Source: V1-33 sp039795165
GTDB lineage: Bacteria > Verrucomicrobiota > Verrucomicrobiia > Verrucomicrobiales > V1-33
NCBI GenBank assembly: GCA_039795165.1
Contig: JBDKER010000024.1
Coordinates: 14,446-78,445 of the forward strand
Length of the DNA stretch: 64,000 nucleotides
Direction of reading: 5' to 3'
In this document: piece by piece, positions 51,617-59,685 of the stretch
How the letters are laid out: each line of letters opens with the position of its first letter
How positions within the stretch are numbered: position 1 is the first letter of the stretch
Notes under the pieces: model-generated
The model's database searches: none
The model's input: only the letters and a program-made list of their open reading frames with translations
What the model was told of the DNA's origin: nothing
Program-made: the position numbers and the translations under genes

Positions 51617-53172
51617 GGTGGAGTGGACGACAGCTTCCCCTGCTGCTGCTGGCGGTGCTGGGTGCTGCTGAGCCTGCCGCGCTGCGTGCGGCTCCGGCCA
51701 AACCGGCGGGAAAGGCTGCGAAGCCAGCCGTGAAGGCCGTCGCGGCGAAGGCGGAAGCGGCCCGGGTGAATGCTCTCATGCTGGAGGAGGTGCTCAAGTC
51801 GGTGATGACGCGGTATCCTCCGTGGCTGGCAGCCCTGATTGAGCAGGACATTGCGGGGGGGAGGCTGCGGCAGACGCTGGGGGCTTTTGATCCATCGCTT
51901 TCCGCCAAGCTGGGCACGCAGGGTGGTTATTACGATGCGGACTATGCGGATGCGGGCGTTGAGCAGGCTCTGCCATTCTGGGGTGGCAGTCTGTACGGTG
52001 GCTATCGCCTGAGCGGTGGCATCCTGCCGAATTACAGCAAGGACCGCACGCAGGAGGATGGGGAACTGCGATTCGGCGGGCGTCTTAACCTGCTGCGGGA
52101 TGGAGCCATCGACCGCCGCCGCGCCGCCGTATTCCAGGCGAGACTCGACGAGGAACTGGCTGATCCCTTCATTCTGCGTCAGTACCTCGATTTCATCCGG
52201 GCGGCCACGCGGGCGTATGTTAACTGGGTGGCGAGTGGTCTGCGGCTGAAGGTGAGCGAGGAAATCCTGAGGGTGGCGCGGGAGCGGGACGGGGCGCTTG
52301 GGAAGCAGATCGACGAAGGACTGTCGGCTCCCATTGTGCGGACGGACAACGAGCAGCTTGTGCTGAGCCGATCCCTTGAAGTGGTGAGGGCACAAAGGCG
52401 CCTCGAAGCGGCGGCCATCGAGCTTTCTCTGTTTCTGCGGGATGTGGAGGGCCGGCCGGTACTGGCGGGGCGGGAACGCTTGCCTGAGGCCTTTCCGGTG
52501 GCGGGACCGGTCCCTGCTGCGCTCGGCGGGGTGGAACTGCTCAATGCATCCGTGCGGCGGCCCGAACTGCGGCGGCTTGATCTGATGATGGAAAAGGTAT
52601 CGGTCGACGAGCGGCTGGCGCGCAACAATCTGCTGCCGAATCTGGATCTCGGGCTGAGTGCGGCGCGCGAGTTCGGCGATGGACCGTACAAGGATCTCGA
52701 GCGGACGGAACTGCAGGCCGGGATCGAGCTGAAGGTGCCACTTGGTCGGAACGAGGCGAAGGGTCGGCTGGAAGTGGCCGCGGCACAGATGGACCGGCTG
52801 CGCCAGGAAGCGCAGTTTGCCCGGGACCGCATTGTGGCCGAGGTGCAGGACGCCTTTTCTGCGATGGAGGCAGCCATGGCCCAGATTTCCCAGAACCGGA
52901 GGAATGTGGAACTGGCTGTGAAGCTTGAGGAAGCGGAGCGCTTCCGGTTTCAGGAAGGCGCGTCCGACCTTCTGGCGCTGCAGATCCGGGAACAGCGGAC
53001 CTTTGAAGCGAGGCTCTCCGAAGTGGAGGCCGTGGCCGATTACTTCCGGGCGCTTGCCGAGTACCGGGCGGCCGTGGCTGCCGATGCTCCGCTGCCGGGG
53101 CGCACTGGGCCGATCCCGCCTGCCGAGTCAAAACCGATTCCGGTTTCGGGCGGCAGCAGGGCGCGCCGCTGA
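51613..53172 (+). CDS. TolC-family outer-membrane channel
   Basis: 519 aa. A signal peptide ('LLLLAVLGAAEPAALRA') is followed by an Ala/Lys/Pro-rich linker. Two TolC repeats of long amphipathic helices follow; the second holds 'RRPELRRLDLMMEKVSVDER' and 'NNLLPNLDLGLSAAREFGDG'. It completes a three-gene export operon with the ABC and HlyD-like genes. Compared with NodT at 3979 it lacks a lipobox. The final 25 residues are Pro/Arg-rich. Confidence 0.9.
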   Translation: MRWSGRQLPLLLLAVLGAAEPAALRAAPAKPAGKAAKPAVKAVAAKAEAARVNALMLEEVLKSVMTRYPPWLAALIEQDIAGGRLRQTLGAFDPSLSAKLGTQGGYYDADYADAGVEQALPFWGGSLYGGYRLSGGILPNYSKDRTQEDGELRFGGRLNLLRDGAIDRRRAAVFQARLDEELADPFILRQYLDFIRAATRAYVNWVASGLRLKVSEEILRVARERDGALGKQIDEGLSAPIVRTDNEQLVLSRSLEVVRAQRRLEAAAIELSLFLRDVEGRPVLAGRERLPEAFPVAGPVPAALGGVELLNASVRRPELRRLDLMMEKVSVDERLARNNLLPNLDLGLSAAREFGDGPYKDLERTELQAGIELKVPLGRNEAKGRLEVAAAQMDRLRQEAQFARDRIVAEVQDAFSAMEAAMAQISQNRRNVELAVKLEEAERFRFQEGASDLLALQIREQRTFEARLSEVEAVADYFRALAEYRAAVAADAPLPGRTGPIPPAESKPIPVSGGSRARR

Positions 53173-53243
53173 ATGATGATCTGCGGAGCGATTGATTCCG
53201 TTGTCCGAGGGGCCGGGGGCGTGGAAGGAAGGAGAAAACCTCC

Positions 53244-54170
53244 GTGACCATCATGCGACGCTTTGTGATTCCTGCTGCGGTCCTGCTCCTGCCTGCCGTT
53301 CTGTTTCCCTGTTCCGGCTGGGGAGCGGATGAAAAGCCGCCGGGGAGGCAGGGTGGCCGGCCGGGGCGGGCTCCGGCGGTGGTGGGCGAGGACGACCGTC
53401 CGGCCTTTGCGCGCCCGGCGGATGGCTGGGACCGGCACCGAGAGGGAGTTCCGCGAGGGAAGATGGAACTCGTCGAATACGACTCGAAGACCGTGGGTAC
53501 GAAGCGGAAGATGAATGTCTACACGCCGCCAGGCTACGATGGGGAACGCCGTTATCCGGTCCTGTATCTCCTGCATGGGATTGGTGGAGACGAGGGCGAA
53601 TGGATCCGTTTTGCGCAGCCCGATGTGCTGCTGGAGAATCTCATCGCCGATGGCAAGGCGCAGCCGATGCTGCTGGTGATGCCGAATGGGCGTGCCCAGA
53701 AGGATGACCGGCCCGTGGGCAATGTCATGCAGCACGCGCCGGCCTTTGCCGTTTTTGAAAAGGACCTTCTCAACGATGTCATGCCGGCCGTGGCCGCGCG
53801 TTTCCGCGTCCGTTCCGGCCGGGAACAGAGCGCCATCGCGGGATTGAGCATGGGTGGCGGGCAGGCCCTCAATTTCGGGCTCGGCAATCCCGACCGCTTC
53901 GCATGGGTCGGTGGGTTTTCCTCGGCTCCGAACACGCGTCCGCCCGGTGAATTGCTCAAGGATCCTGCGGCGGCGGAGAAGTTCCGGCTCATCTGGCTGT
54001 CGTGCGGCACGCGCGACGGATTGTTCGGGATCAGTCAGGGCGTCGACCGCCACCTCAGGAAGGCGGGCATTCCGCATGTCTGGCATGTGACCGATGGCGC
54101 GCATGACGCTGCCGAATGGAAGCAGGCACTGCATCATTTTCTGCAGCAGCTGAAGTTTCCGGCGGAATGA
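53244..54170 (+). CDS. Secreted esterase D/feruloyl-esterase-like alpha/beta hydrolase
   Basis: 308 aa. The GTG at 53244 has AAGGAG at ideal spacing; an ATG three codons later is the alternative. After the signal peptide and a Pro/Gly/Arg-rich linker comes the hydrolase. It has 'RRYPVLYLLHGIGGDEGEW' (oxyanion region), 'AGLSMGGGQALNFG' with the nucleophile Ser, an acid residue in 'CGTRDGLF' and the catalytic His in 'DGAHDAAEW'. It resembles the esterase modules of xylanase Z, so plant-polymer ester bonds are a likely substrate. It is convergent with the propeller gene. Confidence 0.88.
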   Translation: MTIMRRFVIPAAVLLLPAVLFPCSGWGADEKPPGRQGGRPGRAPAVVGEDDRPAFARPADGWDRHREGVPRGKMELVEYDSKTVGTKRKMNVYTPPGYDGERRYPVLYLLHGIGGDEGEWIRFAQPDVLLENLIADGKAQPMLLVMPNGRAQKDDRPVGNVMQHAPAFAVFEKDLLNDVMPAVAARFRVRSGREQSAIAGLSMGGGQALNFGLGNPDRFAWVGGFSSAPNTRPPGELLKDPAAAEKFRLIWLSCGTRDGLFGISQGVDRHLRKAGIPHVWHVTDGAHDAAEWKQALHHFLQQLKFPAE

Positions 54171-54323
54171 GTCGCTTGAGGAGCCTGTTGAAGAACCGGT
54201 CCCGGCAGCGGATCCGGAATCCAAGGTGGTTGGATGAGCGGCTGCGCCGTGGGCTTGGGGGATGGATCCCCTGCGGGCGGCGGGCCCTATTCCAGAAGGC
54301 TTCGTTGCGCTGCAGTCGAAGGT

Positions 54324-55247
54324 CTAGGGCAGGCGGGGGATGGTGATCCTCCGGATGGTATTCTGATTCCAGTGTGGCGACGCCGCGGCTCCGTAGTACA
54401 GGGTGAATTTCCCGCCGTGATTCCACAGGAAGGGAGTGACGTGTCCGTGGGTTTCGGCGGGGTCGTCCGACCTGATGGCTGCGAGCAATCCCCCGGCTTT
54501 CCAGACGAGACCGTCTTTGCTGCTGGCGCAGCGGGTGCCCTCGCGCGACTCATAGACCATGAACCATCCTGTGCTGGTGCGGGTGACATCGACTCCGCCG
54601 GCATCCTCTCCGAAGATTGGATCCGGCTGGCGCTGCCAGACGATGCCGTCGTTGGACGTGGCGTAGCCGACGGCGCGGCGCGACGTCGGAGATTGCGGGG
54701 CTGTGGGGTCGGGTGCTCCCGTTGGGAGGTCGCGGCGTCCGTCGTACCACAGATGGAATTTCCGGCCGTCATGGAGCACCGACGGTCGTCCGACCAGCAG
54801 GGAATCCCATGCCGGCGGCGGCGACGGGCGCAGCACCACGCCGTGGTCGGTCCATGTGCGGCCATCCTGAGACGTGGCGCGGCCAATGGCATCGGTCACG
54901 CCCTGACCGGCCACCGTATAGAAGAGGTGCAGCGTTCCGGAGACAGACACCACGGACGGATCGTTGACGTGATTGACACCCGGCGGTGCGAAGACCACGC
55001 CCTGCGGCTTCCATGTCTTGCCGTCCGGGGACGTGGCGAGGAAGATGCGGTCGTGACCGTCCCGGCCCTGTGCTCCGAAGTAAAGGAAGACTTCCCCTGC
55101 GTGCGAGACAAGGCAAGGTGCGTAGAGATTCCCCCGGCCGTGCGGGGCGGCGGTTTCGTCGGAAAAGGAACCGAGGACGGGATCGCCTGCGGGTGCCGCG
55201 ATCGGCAGGCAGGCAAAGCAGCAGGGGAAGAGGGAACGGAGCTTCAT
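54324..55247 (-). CDS. Secreted five-bladed propeller, GH43/clan-J-like
   Basis: 307 aa from the ATG at 55247, which begins a signal peptide ('MKLRSLFPCCFACLPIAAP'). Repeated S-x-D-G-x-x-W turns ('SPDGKTW', 'SQDGRTW', 'SNDGIVW', 'SKDGLVW') and 'YAPCLVSHAGEVFLYF' mark a glycosidase-type propeller. 'NDPSVV' and 'GRPSVL' place acidic residues at the usual catalytic strands, but activity is not certain. It overlaps the upstream DUF1501 gene by 4 bp (ATGA), so the two are translationally coupled. Confidence 0.75.
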   Translation of the reverse strand: MKLRSLFPCCFACLPIAAPAGDPVLGSFSDETAAPHGRGNLYAPCLVSHAGEVFLYFGAQGRDGHDRIFLATSPDGKTWKPQGVVFAPPGVNHVNDPSVVSVSGTLHLFYTVAGQGVTDAIGRATSQDGRTWTDHGVVLRPSPPPAWDSLLVGRPSVLHDGRKFHLWYDGRRDLPTGAPDPTAPQSPTSRRAVGYATSNDGIVWQRQPDPIFGEDAGGVDVTRTSTGWFMVYESREGTRCASSKDGLVWKAGGLLAAIRSDDPAETHGHVTPFLWNHGGKFTLYYGAAASPHWNQNTIRRITIPRLP

Positions 55248-56644
55248 GCGCTGACCAGTTCGCGCAGCGGGACTCCGCTGGCCGTGAGGCGGCGGGGGCG
55301 CTGGAGGCCATCGAGGAATTCGCCGCCTGGGTCGATGCCGAGCAGGTGGAAAATGGTGGCTGCGAGATCCGGGGGGCGGACGGGGCGGTCCTCCGGAGTG
55401 GCACCGATGCGGTCGCTCGCTCCGATGATCTGGCCGCCGCCGATGCCTGCTCCGGCCATTGCGATGGAGAAGACCGAGCCCCAGTGGTCGCGTCCGCCAT
55501 TGGCATTGTGGCGCGGGGTGCGTCCGAATTCGCCCATGGCAACGACGAGGGTTTCGTCGAGCAGGCCGCGTTGGTGGAGATCGCTCACGAGAGTGGCGAA
55601 GGTGCGGTCGAACTGCGGGCAGAGGACGTCGCGCACACGGGAGGCATTGCCGGCGTGGGTGTCCCAGAGCGGACTCCCCTTCACTTCGTTGTCTCCCTCG
55701 CGGGGCCAGTTGACCTGGACCAGGCGGGTGCCGGCTTCGATGAGCCGTCGGGCAAGGAGGACACTCTGGCCGAACTTGTGGCTGCCGTAGGCCTCGCGCA
55801 GGGCGGCAGGTTCCTTTTCCAGAGAGAAGGCAGCGCGGCTTGATTCCGCGTGGAGGAGATCGAAGGCGCGCTGCTGCATGCCCGAGAGTTCCGTGACCGC
55901 TCCGCTGCGGATACTGCCGGAGAAATGGGCATCCATCTGCTGGAGAAGGTCGAACCGCTCCGCGAGGCGGACACTGGTGAGACTTTCCTCGAGGGTGAGT
56001 CCCTCGATGCGCATGGGAAGCTGCGAGGGGTCGCACTTCATGAGGGTGGGATGCCATTGGGATCCCATGAAGCCGCCGTTCTGACCCGGCCAGACGATGT
56101 GGCCGTCATTGTAGATTTCGTCTGGCAGGGCGACTGCCGAAAGCGGGGACGTGGTGCTGGGCTTGAGGGCACCGATGGCTGCGGCGAGGCTTGGCCAGTC
56201 GTCCGGACTGGGCGGCACGTTCTCGGCCTTGCTGAGGGGTTCGTATCCCGTGAGCATGTAGGCCCCGCTGGTGCTGTGCGAATGGATGTCCGTGCACATG
56301 CTGCGGATGACCGCGAGGTGATGGGCGATGCCGGCTGTGTGCGGCAGGGTTTCGCAGAAATGCGTGCCCGGGACGCTTGTCCGGATGGACCGGAATCCAT
56401 TGCGGATGTCCGCCGGAGCATCCGGTTTAGGATCGAAGGTTTCGTGCTGCGGGGGACCGCCGCTCAGAAAGAGAATGATGCACGATTTGGCACGCCCGAA
56501 TGACGCACCCTTGCCGGAAGGCGCACTGGCCCGGGCCGGGGCCGCGAGCAGGTGAGGAAGACTGAGCCCGAGTGCGCTGAGTCCGCCGGCGCGCAGCCAT
56601 TCGCGGCGGCTGCACAGGGAACCATGAGGAACGGACGGCATCAT
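55244..56644 (-). CDS. DUF1501 protein (third copy)
   Basis: 466 aa. The signal contains twin arginines ('CSRREWLRAGGLSALGLSLP'), a Tat-type pattern. 'CIILFLSGGPPQHETFDPKP', 'SMCTDIHSHSTSGAYMLTGY' and 'VVAMGEFGRTPRHNANGGRD' are the family motifs. It is coupled by an ATGA overlap to a propeller gene instead of a DUF1549/1553 cytochrome, an atypical pairing that may indicate joint action on a polysaccharide. Confidence 0.92.
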   Translation of the reverse strand: MMPSVPHGSLCSRREWLRAGGLSALGLSLPHLLAAPARASAPSGKGASFGRAKSCIILFLSGGPPQHETFDPKPDAPADIRNGFRSIRTSVPGTHFCETLPHTAGIAHHLAVIRSMCTDIHSHSTSGAYMLTGYEPLSKAENVPPSPDDWPSLAAAIGALKPSTTSPLSAVALPDEIYNDGHIVWPGQNGGFMGSQWHPTLMKCDPSQLPMRIEGLTLEESLTSVRLAERFDLLQQMDAHFSGSIRSGAVTELSGMQQRAFDLLHAESSRAAFSLEKEPAALREAYGSHKFGQSVLLARRLIEAGTRLVQVNWPREGDNEVKGSPLWDTHAGNASRVRDVLCPQFDRTFATLVSDLHQRGLLDETLVVAMGEFGRTPRHNANGGRDHWGSVFSIAMAGAGIGGGQIIGASDRIGATPEDRPVRPPDLAATIFHLLGIDPGGEFLDGLQRPRRLTASGVPLRELVSA

Positions 56645-56730
56645 CGGGCAAGGGTGAACGCCCCGTCAGGATCGGTCAAGGTTTTCGCGATCCGCCTTGA
56701 TGGGTGGATCCATGCGCCGGGCCAGACCCG

Positions 56731-57753
56731 TCAGGGGTTCGCGGAGGTGACCGGGCGGCAGTGTTCGATCTGTTCCTCGATGCTGGCACTGACGGCGTTC
56801 TGCACGTTTTCGACGGCCACGCGGATGGCGTTCTTCATGGCCAGTGGGCTTGAAGAACCATGGGCGATGATGCTGACGCCATTGATGCCGAGGAGCGGTG
56901 ATCCACCGTAGTTCTCGTAGTTCATCTGGTGGAGTGCCTTCTTCATGGCCGGCTTGAGAAGTCCTGCGAGGATCTTGCGCGGCAGCGACGCCGTGAAGGC
57001 ATCCTTGAGAAGGTGCATGATGGCCTTGGCGATCCCTTCCGATCCCTTGAGCAGGATATTGCCGACGAAGCCGTCGCAGACCGCGACGTGAACTTCCGCA
57101 TTGGCGAGATCGCGTCCTTCGATGTTGCCTCGGAAATTGAGTCCGGGGGTGGCGCGGAGCATTTCGAAGACTTCGCGCGTGACCTCGTTGCCTTTGCCTT
57201 CTTCTTCTCCGTTGCTCATGAGACCGACCACCGGGCGGGCGATGCCGAACATCCGGTGCATGTAGACGCTGCCCATGATGGCCTGCTGGAAGAGGTGCAG
57301 CGGGCGGCTGTCGACGCTCGCTCCGGCGTCGATGAGCAGGCAGGTGCCGTGGAGATTGGGAAACGGGGTCCCGATGGCGGCGCGTTCCACTCCGCGCAGC
57401 GTGCGCAGTTTCACGGTGGCCGCGGCCACGGCCGCTCCCGTGTGGCCGGCACTCACCACCGCCTGAGCCGATCCCTTCTTCACCAGATCGGTGGCCACGG
57501 AAATCGAGCTGTCCTTCTTCTGCCGGATGGCCTTGACGGCACTGTCGTGCATGTCCACGACCTCCGTGCAGTGGACGATTTCGACGCGGGGGTCGCGGAA
57601 GCCGAGCGACTGCATTTCCGCCTTCAGCCGGGTTTCATCGCCCACGAGGAAGAGGGTATCGATGCGGGCAAATTCAGCCATGGCGAGCTGGGCCCCGGCG
57701 ATCATGTTCTGCGGGGCGAAATCGCCTCCCATGGCATCGAGTGCGATTCGCAT
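56731..57753 (-). CDS. plsX: Phosphate acyltransferase PlsX
   Basis: Makes acyl-phosphate from acyl-ACP as the first step of phospholipid synthesis. 340 aa from the ATG at 57753. 'MRIALDAMGGDFAPQNMI' at the start and 'AVVSAGHTGAAVAAATVKL', 'GTCLLIDAGASVDSRP' and 'CDGFVGNILLKGSEG' are typical. The usual neighbours rpmF and fabH are missing. Instead it follows holB and an aldolase gene on the same strand. Confidence 0.96.
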   Translation of the reverse strand: MRIALDAMGGDFAPQNMIAGAQLAMAEFARIDTLFLVGDETRLKAEMQSLGFRDPRVEIVHCTEVVDMHDSAVKAIRQKKDSSISVATDLVKKGSAQAVVSAGHTGAAVAAATVKLRTLRGVERAAIGTPFPNLHGTCLLIDAGASVDSRPLHLFQQAIMGSVYMHRMFGIARPVVGLMSNGEEEGKGNEVTREVFEMLRATPGLNFRGNIEGRDLANAEVHVAVCDGFVGNILLKGSEGIAKAIMHLLKDAFTASLPRKILAGLLKPAMKKALHQMNYENYGGSPLLGINGVSIIAHGSSSPLAMKNAIRVAVENVQNAVSASIEEQIEHCRPVTSANP

Positions 57754-57851
57754 GTAGAAGAAAAGGGTTGGGATTGGACAGGGAGCCGTGAGACGGTGGC
57801 TGGGGCTGTTATCCGGTGCCTTGCCGCGGGCAAGCGGGAGAAGCGGCGAAC

Positions 57852-58826
57852 TCAGCCGAAGGCTTTGAGGAAGGCGACTTCGAGGGCGAGGGGTTCGCGG
57901 ACGGTGGTGGCGAGGTTGCGGCGGAGTTCGTCGACCGCGTGGATGCGGCGGAAGAGGTCGTCGCTGCTCAGGCGGGTGGCGATTTCCTCCATGGAGGCTG
58001 CGAAGCCCGGGAGGTCGGCGGCGGGCAGACCCGTGCGGCGGCGCAGGAGTTCGCCGAACCATGTGTAGAGCAGGGCGAGGAAGGAATTGCGCTGTTCCTG
58101 GTAGGTGGATTCCGTGAGGTCGTCGTAGTAGTCTTCACGCGATTTGAGCCATGCTCCATCCGTGGTCTTGCCGTAGGTTTCGACTTCTTCGCGGAAGGCG
58201 TCCTTGTGCGCCTGTTCGATTTCGGCGCGGGCTTCACTCAGGAGGGCCTGGAAATCGGCGAGCAGACCCATGGCGCGGTGACGGTCGGGTTTCCCCGAGG
58301 AAAAATACGCTGCCATGAGCTGGACCCATGCGGTTCCGGAGTCCGAAAGCGTCAGCCCGGCCGCCCCGGGGCGGAAGAGGGGAATGCGGACGCAGCGGGA
58401 ACGGATCGTATCCAGCAGTTGGTCCGGTGCCCGGCTCAGCAGGAGGATGAGGGAACCGTCCGGTGGTTCCTCGAGCGTCTTGAGGAAGGCGTTGGCGGCC
58501 TCCGGAACCATGCGGTCGGCATCCGAGACCACGCAGAGCTTGTAGGTGCCTTCCGAGGTCAGGCGGAGTCGGTGTTCGGCGTCCCGCATCTGCTGAACAC
58601 GGATCCGGCGGACTTTGCTCTCCGGTTCAATCACAATGGCACCGTGCTGCCGGAGTTCGTCCAGTTCCGTCAGGGCCGGCCAGCCATTGACAAGCGCAGC
58701 CATGCGGAGCGCCAGTTGCCGCTGGTCGGCTGCTTCTGCGCCCGAGATGAGGAAGGCGTGTGCGAGCCGACCCTGTTCCCATGCCTTTGTGATGAGCGAG
58801 AAGGCCTGGTCCGGAGCGAACGCCAT
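57852..58826 (-). CDS. holB: DNA polymerase III delta' subunit-like (HolB)
   Basis: Clamp-loader subunit of 324 aa. 'LAHAFLISGAEAADQRQLAL' occupies the P-loop position without a true Walker A, as in delta' proteins. 'VVSDADRMVPEAANAFLKTL' and 'EEPPDGSLILLLSRAPDQLL' followed by 'IRSRCVRIPLF' are highly characteristic. No zinc-finger Cys cluster is present. It starts 15 bp after the aldolase gene and precedes plsX. Confidence 0.92.
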   Translation of the reverse strand: MAFAPDQAFSLITKAWEQGRLAHAFLISGAEAADQRQLALRMAALVNGWPALTELDELRQHGAIVIEPESKVRRIRVQQMRDAEHRLRLTSEGTYKLCVVSDADRMVPEAANAFLKTLEEPPDGSLILLLSRAPDQLLDTIRSRCVRIPLFRPGAAGLTLSDSGTAWVQLMAAYFSSGKPDRHRAMGLLADFQALLSEARAEIEQAHKDAFREEVETYGKTTDGAWLKSREDYYDDLTESTYQEQRNSFLALLYTWFGELLRRRTGLPAADLPGFAASMEEIATRLSSDDLFRRIHAVDELRRNLATTVREPLALEVAFLKAFG

Positions 58827-58841
58827 GGGATCCGGAATCGG

Positions 58842-59636
58842 TTAGGCGGAAAGGGCGGCGGCGTCGGCGGCAGTGGCTCCGAGGTGAACGATGGCCTGGA
58901 TTCTGCGGAGCATGAGGGCCGGGTTGGGGTGCTGCCAGACGTTGCGTCCGATGGCGACACCGGCTCCGCCGGCTGCGATGGAATCTTCGACCATGCGGAG
59001 GATTTCCGTTTCCGAGGAAGAGGAACCACCGAGAACGATGACAGGGACAAAGGAAGCGGCGGTGATTTTCTGGAAGGCCTCGCGGCTGCCGGGCCATGCC
59101 GTTTTGACGACATCGGCTCCCAGTTCGGCCGCGGCGCGCACGGCGAATCCGATGTTTTCGGGGGTGTAGTCGGCGGGGCGGCCGATGCCGAAGGGAAGGG
59201 CTTCCGTGATGACGGCAAATCCGGCAGCGTGGCAGTCGCTGATGAGCCGGGCGGATTCGCGGAACATGCGCGCCTCATCCGGGTGGTGCGTGTAGAGCAT
59301 GTGCATGACTCCGTGCACACCGCAGCGGGTCGCCTCCGTGGCTCCGTAGGTCATCCATGCCCCGTGGTCGGGTTGGCCCGGCCGGGCGGGCTTGTAGACA
59401 TCCGTGCGCAGGCACACGCCGCGGCGGGCGAGTTCCTGGCGGAAGCTGCGGGCGACTCCGTAGTTGACCACGAACCCATCGGCGAAGGGCTTGAGGGCTT
59501 CGATGAGGGCACCGGTGGAACCGAGTTCCGGAACGGGGATGGCGGTGCCGTGATCGATGGGAACGATCACGGTCCGGCCATTCTGGCGGAGGAAGGGCCG
59601 CAGGAGCGGACGCTGGTAGCCGGGTGAATCAGTCAT
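58842..59636 (-). CDS. Class I aldolase of the FbaB/DhnA type
   Basis: 264-aa Schiff-base TIM-barrel aldolase. 'VIVPIDHGTAIPVPELG' opens the barrel. The Schiff-base Lys lies in 'GADVVKTAWPGSREAF', and 'VIVLGGSSSSETEIL' with 'GAGVAIGRNVWQHPNP' form the phosphate site. Related enzymes are archaeal-type fructose-bisphosphate aldolase, ADH synthase and LsrF; the substrate cannot be settled from sequence. First gene of the run leading into holB and plsX. Confidence 0.88.
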   Translation of the reverse strand: MTDSPGYQRPLLRPFLRQNGRTVIVPIDHGTAIPVPELGSTGALIEALKPFADGFVVNYGVARSFRQELARRGVCLRTDVYKPARPGQPDHGAWMTYGATEATRCGVHGVMHMLYTHHPDEARMFRESARLISDCHAAGFAVITEALPFGIGRPADYTPENIGFAVRAAAELGADVVKTAWPGSREAFQKITAASFVPVIVLGGSSSSETEILRMVEDSIAAGGAGVAIGRNVWQHPNPALMLRRIQAIVHLGATAADAAALSA

Positions 59637-59685
59637 GGGAAGCGAAGGGTTGGGACCACGGGGCTGCGCCCGGCGGGGGCCTGGT

